This document shows, piece by piece, positions 16,509 to 25,659 of a stretch of DNA of 64,000 bases. How positions within the stretch are numbered: position 1 is the first letter of the stretch; every line of letters starts with the position of its first letter. The translations under genes and the position numbers were made by a program. Under the pieces are notes generated by a model. The model did not search any database and had not been told where the DNA came from. It was given only the letters and a program-made list of their open reading frames with translations. Source of the stretch: Amycolatopsis sp. FBCC-B4732 (GTDB lineage Bacteria; Actinomycetota; Actinomycetes; Mycobacteriales; Pseudonocardiaceae); contig NZ_CP095376.1 in NCBI RefSeq assembly GCF_023008405.1, positions 6,676,501 to 6,740,500 of the forward strand. Reading direction: 5' to 3'.

Positions 16509-17144
16509 GTGAAAACCCGGCACAGCAACGAAACCGGCGAAGCGCGAGCGGTCGCAGCCGATCGGCTCACGACGTTCGTCGACGCGGTGATCGCGATCGC
16601 GCTCACCCTGCTCGCCCTGGACCTCCCCGCCCCCACCGGCGACACCACCGACGCCATGCTGAGCTCGGCTTTGGCCCACGGCAAGGAGTACCTGGCCTTC
16701 GCGCTCAGCTTCACGGTGATCGCCGCCCACTGGCACGCGCACCACGAGATCTTCCGCTACGTCGGCTCGCTGAGCGGGCGCCTGACCAGCCTCACCCTGG
16801 CCTGGCTGTTCATGCAGGTCCTGATGCCGTTCGCCACCCGGCTGCTCACCGCCGACGGCGCCTTCCCGCCGCGGTTCAGCTTCTACGCGCTCGTGCAGGT
16901 CCTGGCGTCCGCGACGTTCGCGCTCATCATCCGGGAGATCCGGCGCGAGCATTTGCACCGCTCGGACGTCACGCCGCCGGAATTCGCGCAGAGCCTCGTG
17001 CGCAGCATCTGCCTGGCCGCCGTCTTCGCGGTGTCCGTTCCCGTCTCGTCCCTGATCGGCGGCACCGGCGCGTACCTGTGCTGGCTCACGGCGCCGGTCG
17101 TGCTCGCCGTCGCCCGTCGCGTCCAGAGCCGGGCGGTGCAATGA
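16509..17144 (+). CDS. TMEM175-family (DUF1211) potassium-channel-like protein
   Basis: 211 residues, six hydrophobic helices. The first helix carries the family signature RLTTFVDAVIAIALTLLALD (family R-x3-F-x-D-A-x-x-A-I), whose Phe/Asp line the pore in TMEM175 channels. GTG start 6 bases after the previous gene. Probably forms a K+ leak pathway. Its last 59 bases overlap the convergent gene at 17086. Confidence 0.85.
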   Translation: MKTRHSNETGEARAVAADRLTTFVDAVIAIALTLLALDLPAPTGDTTDAMLSSALAHGKEYLAFALSFTVIAAHWHAHHEIFRYVGSLSGRLTSLTLAWLFMQVLMPFATRLLTADGAFPPRFSFYALVQVLASATFALIIREIRREHLHRSDVTPPEFAQSLVRSICLAAVFAVSVPVSSLIGGTGAYLCWLTAPVVLAVARRVQSRAVQ

Positions 17145-17802
17145 CCGCCGTGCCGAGGCGGTCCACCTCGGCCAGGCACACCCGGACCGCTTCGACGGCG
17201 CCGTACGCGATGTCGGGCTCCTCCCGACGATTCGCGACGACCGTGAACCGCCCGTCGCCGACGGAGCGCACCCACGGGCCGGGCACCCGGTATTCGTCCG
17301 CGGTCGGCCGGAACGACATCCGGAACAACGACGTGAACGGGTGCATCCGCCGCAGCCGCGGCTCCCGCATCGCCGCCTCGATGAATTCGCCCAGGCCGAA
17401 CTGCGGGTACGCGCGGTACAGCTGCCACGTGAACTCGGTCCGATCGCCGCTCTCGTACGCATCGGCGACGGCCACGAAGTCGGCGAACGGCCACGCGGCG
17501 GCCAGCTCCCGCGCCGTGGCACCGCCGAGCCAGGTCGCGGCGGAGCCGGTGACCTCCGCCAGCTCGGCGGTGGACAGCCGGCTCAGAAAGCTCCCCCGCA
17601 GCTTGTGCCGCACGCGGAACAGACGCTCCCGACGGAGCGGCATGACGGACACGGCGCGGTCGCGTCTGCTCACCGTGGCCGCGAAGCCGCCGAAAGCGCC
17701 GGGAGCATCCGTCATGTCGATCGCGCAGTCAGGGCACGCGGCGCGGAGCACGGCCTCGAGGCCACCCGCGTCGATCAGGTCCTGGTGAGGCACTTCCTCC
17801 AT
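17086..17802 (-). CDS. DUF6193-like hypothetical protein
   Basis: 238 residues, soluble. Conserved-looking features are LAAAWPF, LYRAYPQFGLGEFIEAAMRE and MHPFTSLFRMSF. This pattern recalls DUF6193 proteins found near natural-product loci, but the assignment is from memory and tentative. The last ~20 residues (PPGSGRDGRRRARPAP) are basic and lie in the 59-base overlap with the convergent TMEM175 gene, so the original stop may have been lost. Confidence 0.6.
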   Translation of the reverse strand: MEEVPHQDLIDAGGLEAVLRAACPDCAIDMTDAPGAFGGFAATVSRRDRAVSVMPLRRERLFRVRHKLRGSFLSRLSTAELAEVTGSAATWLGGATARELAAAWPFADFVAVADAYESGDRTEFTWQLYRAYPQFGLGEFIEAAMREPRLRRMHPFTSLFRMSFRPTADEYRVPGPWVRSVGDGRFTVVANRREEPDIAYGAVEAVRVCLAEVDRLGTAVIAPPGSGRDGRRRARPAP

Positions 17803-18049
17803 GGTTCGAAGGTACCCGTAGCCGCGAACGCCGCTGAGTGCGCTGAGGCGGGAACCCCGACACCTCCCGTCCAGGCGCGGGTTCCCCGGACCCGGCCCGG
17901 CTCGAACGGGCTGCCACCCTCACGTGCGACGGGCAGGACGCACCCGTACCGGGTAGCGACGCGATGCACGACCTCGTGATCCAGGCCGTGCGGATCGCCC
18001 GCACCTCACCCGACGCCTACCTCCGGTACCCGCGTCGAGGTGCAAGTCG

Positions 18050-19009
18050 TTACGGCCGGTTCGCTGCCCGCTTCACGGTCTTGATCACCGGTGCCGTCTC
18101 GATGTGGGTGATGGCCGTCAGCCCGGCCAGCCGGCCCGTCAAATACCGGTACAGCGCCTGCTGGTTCGCGCACACCACGCTCGCGTACAGGTTCGTCGGC
18201 CCGGTCGTGGCGGCGGCGAACGCGATCTCCGGATGCCCGGCCAGCGCCGTGCCGGCCTCCTCCAGGAAAGCCGGGGCGACCGAAAGCCAGAGCATCGTTC
18301 GGGGGCCGACGCCGAACATCGTTCCGTCGACGTCGATGTCCAGGTACAGCACCCCGCGCTCGCGGAGCTCGGTCATCCGGCGGCGGACCGTTGTCGGGGA
18401 CCAGCCGGTCAACGCGGCCAGGCGCTCTGCCTCGGTGCGGCCGTCGGTGGCCAGGGCGGCGAGGAGTTTCCGATCTCCGTCGTCGAGCCGTACCGGGCCC
18501 GGGCGGTGCGGTAGCGGGGGCGGGCGCAGGCGCTCGATCGTCTCCTCGTCCAGCGAGCCGAGCTTGGCGACCAGACTGTCCGGGCCGCCGTAGAACGCGT
18601 GCAGCACCGAGTGCGCCGTCACTCCCTCCACGCGTGGGGTGCGCGGCAGCTTGGCCAGCAGCAGCGCCTCGCTGTCGGCCTCGCTTTCGGTGCGGACCGT
18701 GCAGGTGATCTCCGTGCCGCCGGAGGTGATGCTCACCCAGGACGTGTCGGGACGCCGGGCCAGCGCCTCGGCGACCGGGACCGACGCGGACGGCGCGCAG
18801 CGCACCCGCAGGAACCACAGCACCGCGCCCAGTGCGGCCGGGTCGACGCCGCCGAGCACGCGCACCGCGCCCGCCGACCGCAGGCGGGCGTACCGGCGGG
18901 CGATGGTGCGATCCGACACGCCCAGGACCTCGGCGATCCTGCTGAACGGCGCCCGGCCGTCGACCTGCAGGGCGTGCACGAGCCTGCGATCCAACTCGTC
19001 GTATTCCAC
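18050..19009 (-). CDS. Lrp/AsnC-family regulator with two HTH-RAM modules
   Basis: 319 residues, twice the usual Lrp length. Two copies of HTH plus ligand-binding RAM domain are seen: VEYDELDRRLVHALQVDGRA (~1-140) and DGDRKLLAALATDGRTEAER (~165-319). GTG 19009 aligns with the usual Lrp beginning; an upstream TTG at 19045 would add 12 residues. Such fused regulators bind operators as pseudo-dimers and respond to amino acids or related metabolites. It diverges from the FAD monooxygenase, its probable target. Confidence 0.88.
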   Translation of the reverse strand: MEYDELDRRLVHALQVDGRAPFSRIAEVLGVSDRTIARRYARLRSAGAVRVLGGVDPAALGAVLWFLRVRCAPSASVPVAEALARRPDTSWVSITSGGTEITCTVRTESEADSEALLLAKLPRTPRVEGVTAHSVLHAFYGGPDSLVAKLGSLDEETIERLRPPPLPHRPGPVRLDDGDRKLLAALATDGRTEAERLAALTGWSPTTVRRRMTELRERGVLYLDIDVDGTMFGVGPRTMLWLSVAPAFLEEAGTALAGHPEIAFAAATTGPTNLYASVVCANQQALYRYLTGRLAGLTAITHIETAPVIKTVKRAANRP

Positions 19010-19028
19010 CGCGTCCAAGCTAATCAGT

Positions 19029-19041
19029 GTCGGATACCGAC
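19029..19041. promoter_or_regulatory. Candidate Lrp-type operator
   Basis: The dyad GTCGG-ATA-CCGAC lies in the region between the divergent Lrp gene and the monooxygenase. Short, so only suggestive. Confidence 0.35.
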
Positions 19042-19125
19042 GCAATCAAGCGGGTTTCTGGCGCGGCCCGCGTCGGCGGGCGGAGTGTCGCTTCAGTCCT
19101 GATCGACACAACCAGGGGAGAACTC

Positions 19126-20571
19126 ATGGACACCGATGTGCTCGTCGTCGGCGCGGGCCCGACCGGTTTGACGCTGGCCAACGAACTGCGGGTGGCGGGG
19201 GTTCCGGTCGTGCTGGCCGACAAGCTGTCGCAGCGCAGCACGTTGTCCAAGGCGGGTGGCGTGCAGTCGCGCACGCAGGAGGCGTTCGACCAGCGCGGTC
19301 TGCTGGAACCGTTGCTGGCCGACGGGAACCACCCGGTCGGCACCGCCCACTTCGCCGGCATCACGCTTCCGCTGACCCGGGACAGGCACGCCCAGCCGTG
19401 GCGGTCCATCCCGCAGGTGGTGATCGAGGAATTCCTCGAACGGCACCTGGCCGCGCACGACATCCACGTCCGGCGTGACCACGAACTGACCGGCCTCGCC
19501 CAGCACGAGGACGGGGTCACCGCGACCTTCGCGAGCGGCGAGGTCGTCCGCTCCCGTTACCTGGTCGCGGCCGACGGCGGCCGCAGCACCGTGCGGTCGC
19601 TGCTGGGCGCGGAGTTCCCCGGCAGGCCGGGCACGATGACCTCCGTCGCCGCCGACGTGCGGTTGGGTGGCGCCGGCCAGGCGATGACGCACGCCCGCAG
19701 CGAGGACGGGCACTGGGTGTCGGTGTTCCCGCTCGGCACCGACACGCGGGGCAGGCCGCTGCGCCGGCTCGCGCTGGGCGGGCCGGGCCGGTCGCTGCCC
19801 CGGGACGTCCCGGTCACCGAGGAGGAGATCCGCGAGGGGCTGCGCGTCGTGTTCGGCTCGCGGGTGGAACTGCTCGAACTGCGCTACGCCCGCCGCATCA
19901 CCAACGCGGCCCGGCAGGCCGCGCGGTACCGGCACGGGCGGGTGTTCCTGGCGGGCGATGCCGCCCACGTCCACCTCCCGATCGGGGCGCAGGGCATGAA
20001 CACGGGGATCCAGGACGCGCTGAACCTCGGGTGGAAGCTCGGCGCCGCCGTGCGCGGCTGGGCGCCGGAGCACCTGCTCGACACCTACCACGCCGAACGC
20101 CACCCGGTCGGGGCCGCCGTGCTGCGCAACGTCCAGGCGCAGAGCCTGCTGATGGACCAGCAGGGCACCGGCGACCCGGACCTGGCGGCGGCCAAGGGGT
20201 TGTTCGCGGCGCTGGCCGAGCTGCGGGAGGTGCAGTACCACCTCGACGACGTGTTGTCCGGGATGGGCATCCGGTACCCGATGCCGGGCAGCGACGACCA
20301 GCCGCTGGTCGGTCTTCCCGCGCCGGATCAGCACCTCGGTCCGGTGCGGTCGCACGAACTGCTGCGGTGCGGGCGGGGGCTCCTCATCGATCCGGCCGAC
20401 AGGTTCGGTGAGGTCGCCGGCCGTTGGCGCGATCGGGTGGACCGCGTGGGGCAGGGCACTGATGCCGAGCCGATGCTCATCCGGCCGGACGGGTACGTGT
20501 GCTGGGCCGGCGACCCGGACGGCCTTCGAGCCGCGCTGGGCCACTGGTTCGGTAGCCGGAACTTGCTCTGA
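19126..20571 (+). CDS. FAD-dependent aromatic monooxygenase (PheA/TfdB-type)
   Basis: 481 residues. ATG 19126 has GGGGAGAA upstream. N-terminal FAD motif DVLVVGAGPTGLTLA (GxGxxG), the DG motif LVAADGGRSTVR (~155) and the GD motif VFLAGDAAHVHLPIGAQGMN (~285) are all present, followed by a thioredoxin-like C-terminal part. Members hydroxylate phenols, polyketides or antibiotics such as rifampicin using NAD(P)H and O2. The divergent Lrp-type regulator suggests ligand-induced expression. The substrate is not predictable. Confidence 0.9.
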   Translation: MDTDVLVVGAGPTGLTLANELRVAGVPVVLADKLSQRSTLSKAGGVQSRTQEAFDQRGLLEPLLADGNHPVGTAHFAGITLPLTRDRHAQPWRSIPQVVIEEFLERHLAAHDIHVRRDHELTGLAQHEDGVTATFASGEVVRSRYLVAADGGRSTVRSLLGAEFPGRPGTMTSVAADVRLGGAGQAMTHARSEDGHWVSVFPLGTDTRGRPLRRLALGGPGRSLPRDVPVTEEEIREGLRVVFGSRVELLELRYARRITNAARQAARYRHGRVFLAGDAAHVHLPIGAQGMNTGIQDALNLGWKLGAAVRGWAPEHLLDTYHAERHPVGAAVLRNVQAQSLLMDQQGTGDPDLAAAKGLFAALAELREVQYHLDDVLSGMGIRYPMPGSDDQPLVGLPAPDQHLGPVRSHELLRCGRGLLIDPADRFGEVAGRWRDRVDRVGQGTDAEPMLIRPDGYVCWAGDPDGLRAALGHWFGSRNLL

Positions 20572-20582
20572 GCTGTATGCGC

Positions 20583-21213
20583 TCAACGATCCGAGAGCTC
20601 CGAGTCCGGAGGCGTGGAGTCCAGTTCGATCTCGGGCCACGCTTCCGGCGCGGGGCCGAACGCGCGCCGGGCGGCGCGGACCGCCATCGCGGCGACGGTG
20701 GCGTTGGCGCCACCGCCGATCGCCGCGCCGATGCCGAACGGGGCCACCCGGCCGAGCACGATGATGCCCTGCTTGGTGCCGTACTCGGTGACGAAGTTCT
20801 TGCCCAGGACGCCGTTGATCTGCTTCAGCGTCGTCGCGGGCACCTTGCTGACGAGCTGACGGGCCCAGTGCTGACCGGTGCGCTCGGCGGCCTTGCCGGC
20901 GATGGCCGAGGAACCCGACTGGCCGAGCAGGATCCCCATGGCGACCGAGAGCACGAACAGCGTGCTCAGCTCGAGCGAAGAGAAGGCCTCGCCCGCCGAC
21001 AGCGCCAGTGTCACGCCGGTGCCGACGGCGGGCGCGGCCGCGGTGGCCCCGACCGCCGCCCCGGTGCCCGCCGGCGCGCTGACGTACATCCGCTCCAGGG
21101 TGCGCACGACCTCCGCCGGTGTCGCGTCCGGGTTGCGCCGACGGGCCCGGGCGATGTTCTTGCGCACCAGGGGTCTGGAAGCCGATTGCCGCCCAGTCTC
21201 GCACCCGCGCCAC
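20583..21213 (-). pseudogene. EcsC-like small hydrophobic protein, frameshifted
   Basis: Two frames join near 21168-21172. The first, from GTG 21213, reads VARVRDWAAIGFQT; the second reads RPLVRKNIARARRRNPDATP, then hydrophobic helices (GAAVGATAAAPAVGTGVTLA) and ends VAPFGIGAAIGGGANATVAA. The break lies at ACCCCTGG and would be mended by two extra C or one base less, so a sequencing indel is possible. GTG 21213 is 9 bases after the L,D-transpeptidase stop, suggesting an operon. The end resembles EcsC-domain proteins; function unknown. Confidence 0.6.
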
Positions 21214-21222
21214 GGGCCGGAC

Positions 21223-22431
21223 TCAGCCGCGTAGGGCGCTGCCTGCCTGCCAGGCGCTCCAGCTGATCGCCCAGTCGCCGTGGCCGTTGTTGATGGACAG
21301 CTGCGGGCCACCCGAGTTGGTGACCTCCACGACGTCGCCGACGTTGAAGTTGTCGAAGAACCACTTGGCGTTCTCGGTGTTCATGTTGAGGCAGCCGTTG
21401 GAGACGTTGGCGCTGCCCTGGACGCCGACCGTCTTCAGGTTCTCGTGGAGATATTCGCCGTCGTTGGAGATCCGGACGTTCCAGTTCTCCGGGGCGCTGT
21501 AGTAACCGGGGTCGCCCTCGCACACGCCGTAGCTGCAGGAGTCCATGATCTTGTGCTCCTCCTTCCCCAGCACCGTGTGGGTGCCGTTGAAGGTGGGCGT
21601 CGGGCCCCGCGGCGGGGTGTCGGCGGTCTTGCCCATGCTGGTCGGGGCGGTCTTCACCAGCTGTCCGTTGTGGTACGCGTTGATCTGGTGCGTCTTGCCG
21701 TCCGCCTTGGCGATCCAGGAGTCGTGCACCTTGTACGTGGCCGAGACGTCCTGGCCGCCGTACACGCCGCCGCCGATCGGGGTGCCGAAGGTCGTCGTCT
21801 CGAGCTTCACCGTCGAGCCGGCCTTCCAGTAGTCCTTGGGCCGGTAGTGCACTTCGCGCTTGCTCACCCAGTACCAGCCGCCGTCCTGCGCGGGCGACGA
21901 CGTCACCTTGAACGACTTCTCCACCGTCGCCTTGTCGGCGATGTCGTGGTCGAACTTCAGGCCGATGATCAGGCCGACACCGACATCGTTCGACGCCGGC
22001 TGGAAGAGCGCCGGCGTGGCGATCCCGGACGGCTTGATGGTGTGGACCTCGCCGCGCTGCTCGGTCGTCGCGCCCGCCTGGTTCACCGCGGTGGCGACCA
22101 CCTGGTAGGTGGCCCCGTAGCGGAGGCGGTCGTTGCTGGTCCAGGTCGTCTTATCCGGCGAAAGTTCGCCCTTGACGCCGTTCCCGGTCTGCGGGTTCGT
22201 GACGGTGACCGCCTGCAGCGTGCCACCCGACGCCCTGACGACGATCGGGTCCTTGGGGCTCAGCTGGTCCCCGCCCTCGAAGGCCACCGTCGACGCCGGC
22301 ACCCCGGGTGCCGTCGCCGTCCCGGCCGGTCCGGCCGCGCCGACCGGTTGCGCGGTCCCGTCGGTCTGTCCACTGCACGCCGCCAGCAGGAGGGCAACCA
22401 GGCCGAGCCCGGCGATACGGATCGATCTCAC
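21223..22431 (-). CDS. L,D-transpeptidase lipoprotein
   Basis: 402 residues. The lipoprotein signal peptide ends in LLLAAC (Cys19). Two Ig-like domains (~45-250, of the BIG/LdtMt2 type) precede the YkuD catalytic domain (~250-375) with the motif YLHENLKT ... SNGCLNM (His and nucleophilic Cys). It forms 3-3 cross-links in peptidoglycan outside the membrane. A Trp-rich end (WAISWSAWQAG) is typical of mycobacterial and actinomycete Ldts. It shares an upstream region with the MarR gene and probably precedes the EcsC-like gene in one transcript. Confidence 0.93.
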   Translation of the reverse strand: MRSIRIAGLGLVALLLAACSGQTDGTAQPVGAAGPAGTATAPGVPASTVAFEGGDQLSPKDPIVVRASGGTLQAVTVTNPQTGNGVKGELSPDKTTWTSNDRLRYGATYQVVATAVNQAGATTEQRGEVHTIKPSGIATPALFQPASNDVGVGLIIGLKFDHDIADKATVEKSFKVTSSPAQDGGWYWVSKREVHYRPKDYWKAGSTVKLETTTFGTPIGGGVYGGQDVSATYKVHDSWIAKADGKTHQINAYHNGQLVKTAPTSMGKTADTPPRGPTPTFNGTHTVLGKEEHKIMDSCSYGVCEGDPGYYSAPENWNVRISNDGEYLHENLKTVGVQGSANVSNGCLNMNTENAKWFFDNFNVGDVVEVTNSGGPQLSINNGHGDWAISWSAWQAGSALRG

Positions 22432-22486
22432 GAACCACCAGACGTCTCACGCCGCCCGAAGTTGTGTAACGATCCGGACCAGTTTG

Positions 22487-22950
22487 GTGTCGATCGATAC
22501 CGTATCGAGTGATTCGCCGCTGGCAGCGTCCGGCCATGACGCCGAATCGCCGTTCGCGCTGGGACTTCTCCTGCGGCGCGCGCACTGGCACGCCGCCGCG
22601 GTGATGTCCGAGGCGCTGCGGCCGCTCGGGATCGAACTGCGGCACTTCGCCGTGCTGATCGTGCTGGTCGAGCGCGGCCCACCCTGCAGCGCGACCTCGG
22701 GGCGGCGACCGGGTCCGGCAAGGCGGGGATCATGCGCGTCGCCGATGATCTGGAACGCAAGGGGCTGGCCGCGCGCAAGGCCGTCCCCGGGGACCGGCGG
22801 GCGCGGGCCGTGGAGACCACTCCCGAGGGACTGGAGCTCTTCGACGCGGCGCACGTGGCGGCCGAGCCGCTGGCCCGGCGCCTGGTCGCCGAGCTGGAAC
22901 CCGGCGAGCCCGAACGGCTGGCGGATCTGCTGACCCGGTTCACCCCTCCC
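22487..22950 (+). pseudogene. MarR-family regulator, frameshifted
   Basis: The first frame (GTG 22487) gives FALGLLLRRAHWHAAAVMSE ... LRHFAVLIVLVERG. The MarR fold then continues in another frame: PTLQRDLGAATGSGKAG, MRVADDLERKGLAARKAVPG, DRRARAVETTPEGLELF. One missing C in GGCCC at ~22678-22683 explains the shift; it may be a sequencing indel. The second frame stays open past the likely end into the next gene, so the end is approximate. If intact it would autoregulate through the dyad at 22494 and control the downstream nitroreductase. Confidence 0.75.
22494..22508. promoter_or_regulatory. Candidate MarR operator
   Basis: The perfect dyad TCGATAC-C-GTATCGA lies between the divergent L,D-transpeptidase and MarR genes and overlaps the first MarR codons from 22487. 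The overlap suggests the true MarR start is slightly downstream or that the transcript is nearly leaderless. Confidence 0.6.
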
Positions 22951-22979
22951 GAAGTAACGAACCGGGTGGGAGGCCTACG

Positions 22980-23642
22980 CTGGACGTCTACGAGGCGGTC
23001 GAAAGCCGGCGGGCGGTGCGCGGGTTCACCGACCGGCCCGTGCCGCGGGCGACGGTGCGGCGGGTGCTGTCCGCCGCGGCCCGGGCCCCGTCCGGCTCGA
23101 ACCTGCAGCCTTGGCGGAGCTACGTCGTGACGGGGGCGCCGCCGGCCGAACTCAAGAAGCGCACGAGCGAGCGGCTGGCCGCCGGTGATCCCTGGGACGA
23201 GCCGGAGTACGAGATGTACCCGGCCACCCTGAAATCGCCGTACCGCGAGCGGCGGTCGGCTTTCGGCGAGCAACGGTACGGCGCCCTCGGCATCCCGCGG
23301 GAGGATCTCGAAGCGCGGCAGCGCGCCGCTTCCGCGAACTGGGACTGCTTCGGCGCCCCGGCGGCGCTGTTCTGCTACCTCGACCGCGACCTGTGCCGGC
23401 CACAGTGGTCCGACGCGGGCATGTACCTGCAGACCGTGCTGCTGCTGCGCGCGGAAGGACTGCACAGCTGCCCGCAGATGGCGTGGGCGAAGTTCCACGA
23501 GACCGTCGCCGGGATCGTGCGCCCGCCGGCGGAACTGCTCCTCTTCTGCGGCCTGTCGATCGGGCTCGAGGACCCGTCGGCGGATCGCGGCCGGACGGGC
23601 CGCGCACCGCTCGGCGACACGGTCACCTTCGTCGAGGACTGA
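22980..23642 (+). CDS. Nitroreductase-family flavoprotein (CTG start)
   Basis: 220 residues. The conserved N-terminus LDVYEAVESRRAVRGFTDRP begins at CTG 22980, with GGGAGG at 22968-22973, six bases upstream; no ATG, GTG or TTG is available in frame near it. FMN-binding signatures are SRRAVRGF, ARAPSGSNLQPW and the C-terminal GLSIGLED. The length fits the family. It probably reduces nitro or quinone compounds with NAD(P)H. It directly follows the MarR gene. Confidence 0.9.
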   Translation: MDVYEAVESRRAVRGFTDRPVPRATVRRVLSAAARAPSGSNLQPWRSYVVTGAPPAELKKRTSERLAAGDPWDEPEYEMYPATLKSPYRERRSAFGEQRYGALGIPREDLEARQRAASANWDCFGAPAALFCYLDRDLCRPQWSDAGMYLQTVLLLRAEGLHSCPQMAWAKFHETVAGIVRPPAELLLFCGLSIGLEDPSADRGRTGRAPLGDTVTFVED

Positions 23643-23740
23643 CGAAGCGGCCAAATCGGACTTCGAGGCGCCGCAACGGGGTTGATACTCGTGTCGGGTC
23701 GGACCTACTCTTCAGCGTCGATGATGGCCGAGGAGGATCC

Positions 23741-25156
23741 ATGCGAGGCGTCACCCGTAGCCACTTGGTGATCATCTCTTGTGCACTGTCCGGTTTGCTC
23801 GTCGCGACGGGCCAGGCGGAGGCGGCGCCCGCGCACCCGCCGCGGTACTCCCCCGGTGCGCCGGGGGCCGGGGATCCGTACTTCCCCGACATGGGCAACG
23901 GCGGCTACGACGTCGGCCACTACGACATCCGGCTGGCGTACCGGCCCGACACCCAGGCGATCGACGCGACCACGACGATCCTCGCCACGGCCACCCAGGA
24001 CCTCTCCCGCTTCGACCTGGACTTCCGGGGACCGCTGACGATCAGCAAGCTCACGGTCGACGGCCTGAACGCCGCCTACACCCGCAGCGGCGCCCAGGAG
24101 CTGGTCATCACCCCGCCGTACGGCCTGCGGAAGGGCAGCCCGTTCGTCGTCTCGGTGAGCTACGCCGGCGTCCCGCAGAAGATCGACGACCCCGCCCTCG
24201 GCGTCTCCGGCTGGGTCGCCACCAAGGACGGCGCCGTCGCGCTCAACCAGCCGATCGGCGCCGCGACCTACTACCCGGTGAACGACACCACCGACGACAA
24301 GGCGACCTACACCCAGACCATCACCGTCCCGGCCGGACTGACCGTGCTGGCCAACGGCGACCCCGGGCCCACCACCACGCGCGATCACCGGACCACCTTC
24401 CGCTGGAGCATGAACCGGCCGATGGCGAGCGAGCTGAGCATGCTCGCGATCGGCCGCTACGACGTCACCCGCGGCGTGACGGCCGGTGGCCTGCCGAACA
24501 TCACCGCGATCGGCCAGTCGATCGACACGAAACCCGGTCAGGGCAAGGTGTTCAACCAGACCACGGCGCAGGTCGTCCAGTGGGAGTCCTCGGTGTACGG
24601 GCCGTACCCGTTCGACTCGACCGGCGGCATCCTCGCCGACGTCGGTGTCGGCTACGCCCTCGAGACGCAGAGCCGGCCGGTCTACGACCAGGACACCAGC
24701 GACGTCGACGGCGATCTGCTCGCCCACGAACTCGGCCACCAGTGGTTCGGCGACAGCCTCACCCCGGTGCACTGGTCGGACATCTGGCTCAACGAAGGCT
24801 TCGCGACCTACTCGGAGTGGCTCTACCAGGAGAAGTTCACCGGCGTCCCCGTGCACCAGAGCTTCGCGAAGACCTACGCCGAAGAGAAGGACTGGAGCGG
24901 CAAGGTCGCCGATCCCGGCCGTGACCACATCTTCGACGACCTGGTCTACAACCGCGGCGCGATGACCCTGCAGGCACTGCGCCTGAAGATCGGCGACCGC
25001 GCCTTCTTCCAGGTGCTCACGCAGTGGCCGACGGTCAACCGGTACGGCAACGTCTCGACGCGCGACTTCATCCGGTTCGTCGAGCGGCTGACCGGCCGCG
25101 ACCTCGGCTCGTTCTTCCGCACCTGGCTCTACCAGCCGGGGAAGCCGGCACTCTGA
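23741..25156 (+). CDS. Secreted M1-family zinc metallopeptidase
   Basis: 471 residues. ATG 23741 follows GGAGG. A signal peptide spans ~1-28 (VIISCALSGLLVATGQAEAA). The aminopeptidase-N-like beta domain (~45-240) precedes the gluzincin domain with HELGHQWFGD (His329, Glu330, His333) and the distal ligand Glu352 (LNEGFATYSEW); the proton donor Tyr is probably in DLVYNRGAM. The GAMEN exopeptidase loop is not obvious and the C-terminal helical domain of large M1 enzymes is absent. Likely a secreted peptidase scavenging peptides. Confidence 0.9.
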   Translation: MRGVTRSHLVIISCALSGLLVATGQAEAAPAHPPRYSPGAPGAGDPYFPDMGNGGYDVGHYDIRLAYRPDTQAIDATTTILATATQDLSRFDLDFRGPLTISKLTVDGLNAAYTRSGAQELVITPPYGLRKGSPFVVSVSYAGVPQKIDDPALGVSGWVATKDGAVALNQPIGAATYYPVNDTTDDKATYTQTITVPAGLTVLANGDPGPTTTRDHRTTFRWSMNRPMASELSMLAIGRYDVTRGVTAGGLPNITAIGQSIDTKPGQGKVFNQTTAQVVQWESSVYGPYPFDSTGGILADVGVGYALETQSRPVYDQDTSDVDGDLLAHELGHQWFGDSLTPVHWSDIWLNEGFATYSEWLYQEKFTGVPVHQSFAKTYAEEKDWSGKVADPGRDHIFDDLVYNRGAMTLQALRLKIGDRAFFQVLTQWPTVNRYGNVSTRDFIRFVERLTGRDLGSFFRTWLYQPGKPAL

Positions 25157-25184
25157 CCCCGTGAGCCAGGTGTGGTGTCGGGGA

Positions 25185-25650
25185 GGTCGGTCAGCCGGGT
25201 GATGGGTGGCTTGCCTCCGGTGGGTGAGTGGGGTCGGTGGCGATGGTGGAAGTGCAGCGATGTTCGCCGACGTAGCGCCGGCCGCCGCCGTCGGGGATGG
25301 TGCCGAACTTGGTGACGTCGACGTGGATCAGCGAGCCGGGGTGGTCGTGTTCGTAGCGGCGCGGAGGCTCGCCGGTGACCCGGTCGAGGCAGGGATGGCG
25401 ACCCGGCCGGCGATCTCGACCGGGCCCAGCCGGTTGCGCCGGCGCAACTGCACTGTCCGGCGCACCATCGGAGCGGCTGCTGCGGCCGGTCATCCCGGTC
25501 ACGCCTTCGGTGCGGTGGCGGTCGGCCCCTTCGCGGGTGGTTTTGGCGGTGACCATGAACATCTTCGCTGCCGCTGTTCAGGTCCAGCCCTGCTTGATGA
25601 CCAGGCGGGCCAGTCGCGGTCGGGTGCGTGGGGTCAGGGTGGCTCCCCGG
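25185..25650 (-). pseudogene. IS481-family transposase remnant
   Basis: Reading from 25650, the frame gives PRLARLVIKQGWT then TGA, then AAKMFMVTAKT and later LDRVTGEPPRRYEHDHPGSL, HVDVTKFGTIPDGGG. These are the HTH and the first part of the DDE domain of IS481 transposases. The internal stop, missing middle parts and lost catalytic C-terminus show a dead fragment. No inverted repeats seen. Confidence 0.8.
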
Positions 25651-25659
25651 ACACCACAG

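Noticed and set aside
17850..17886. Inverted repeat GGGAACCC/GGGTTCCC as terminator or attachment site
   Set aside because: The loop is long, no T run follows and no recombinase or gene end lies at the right place.
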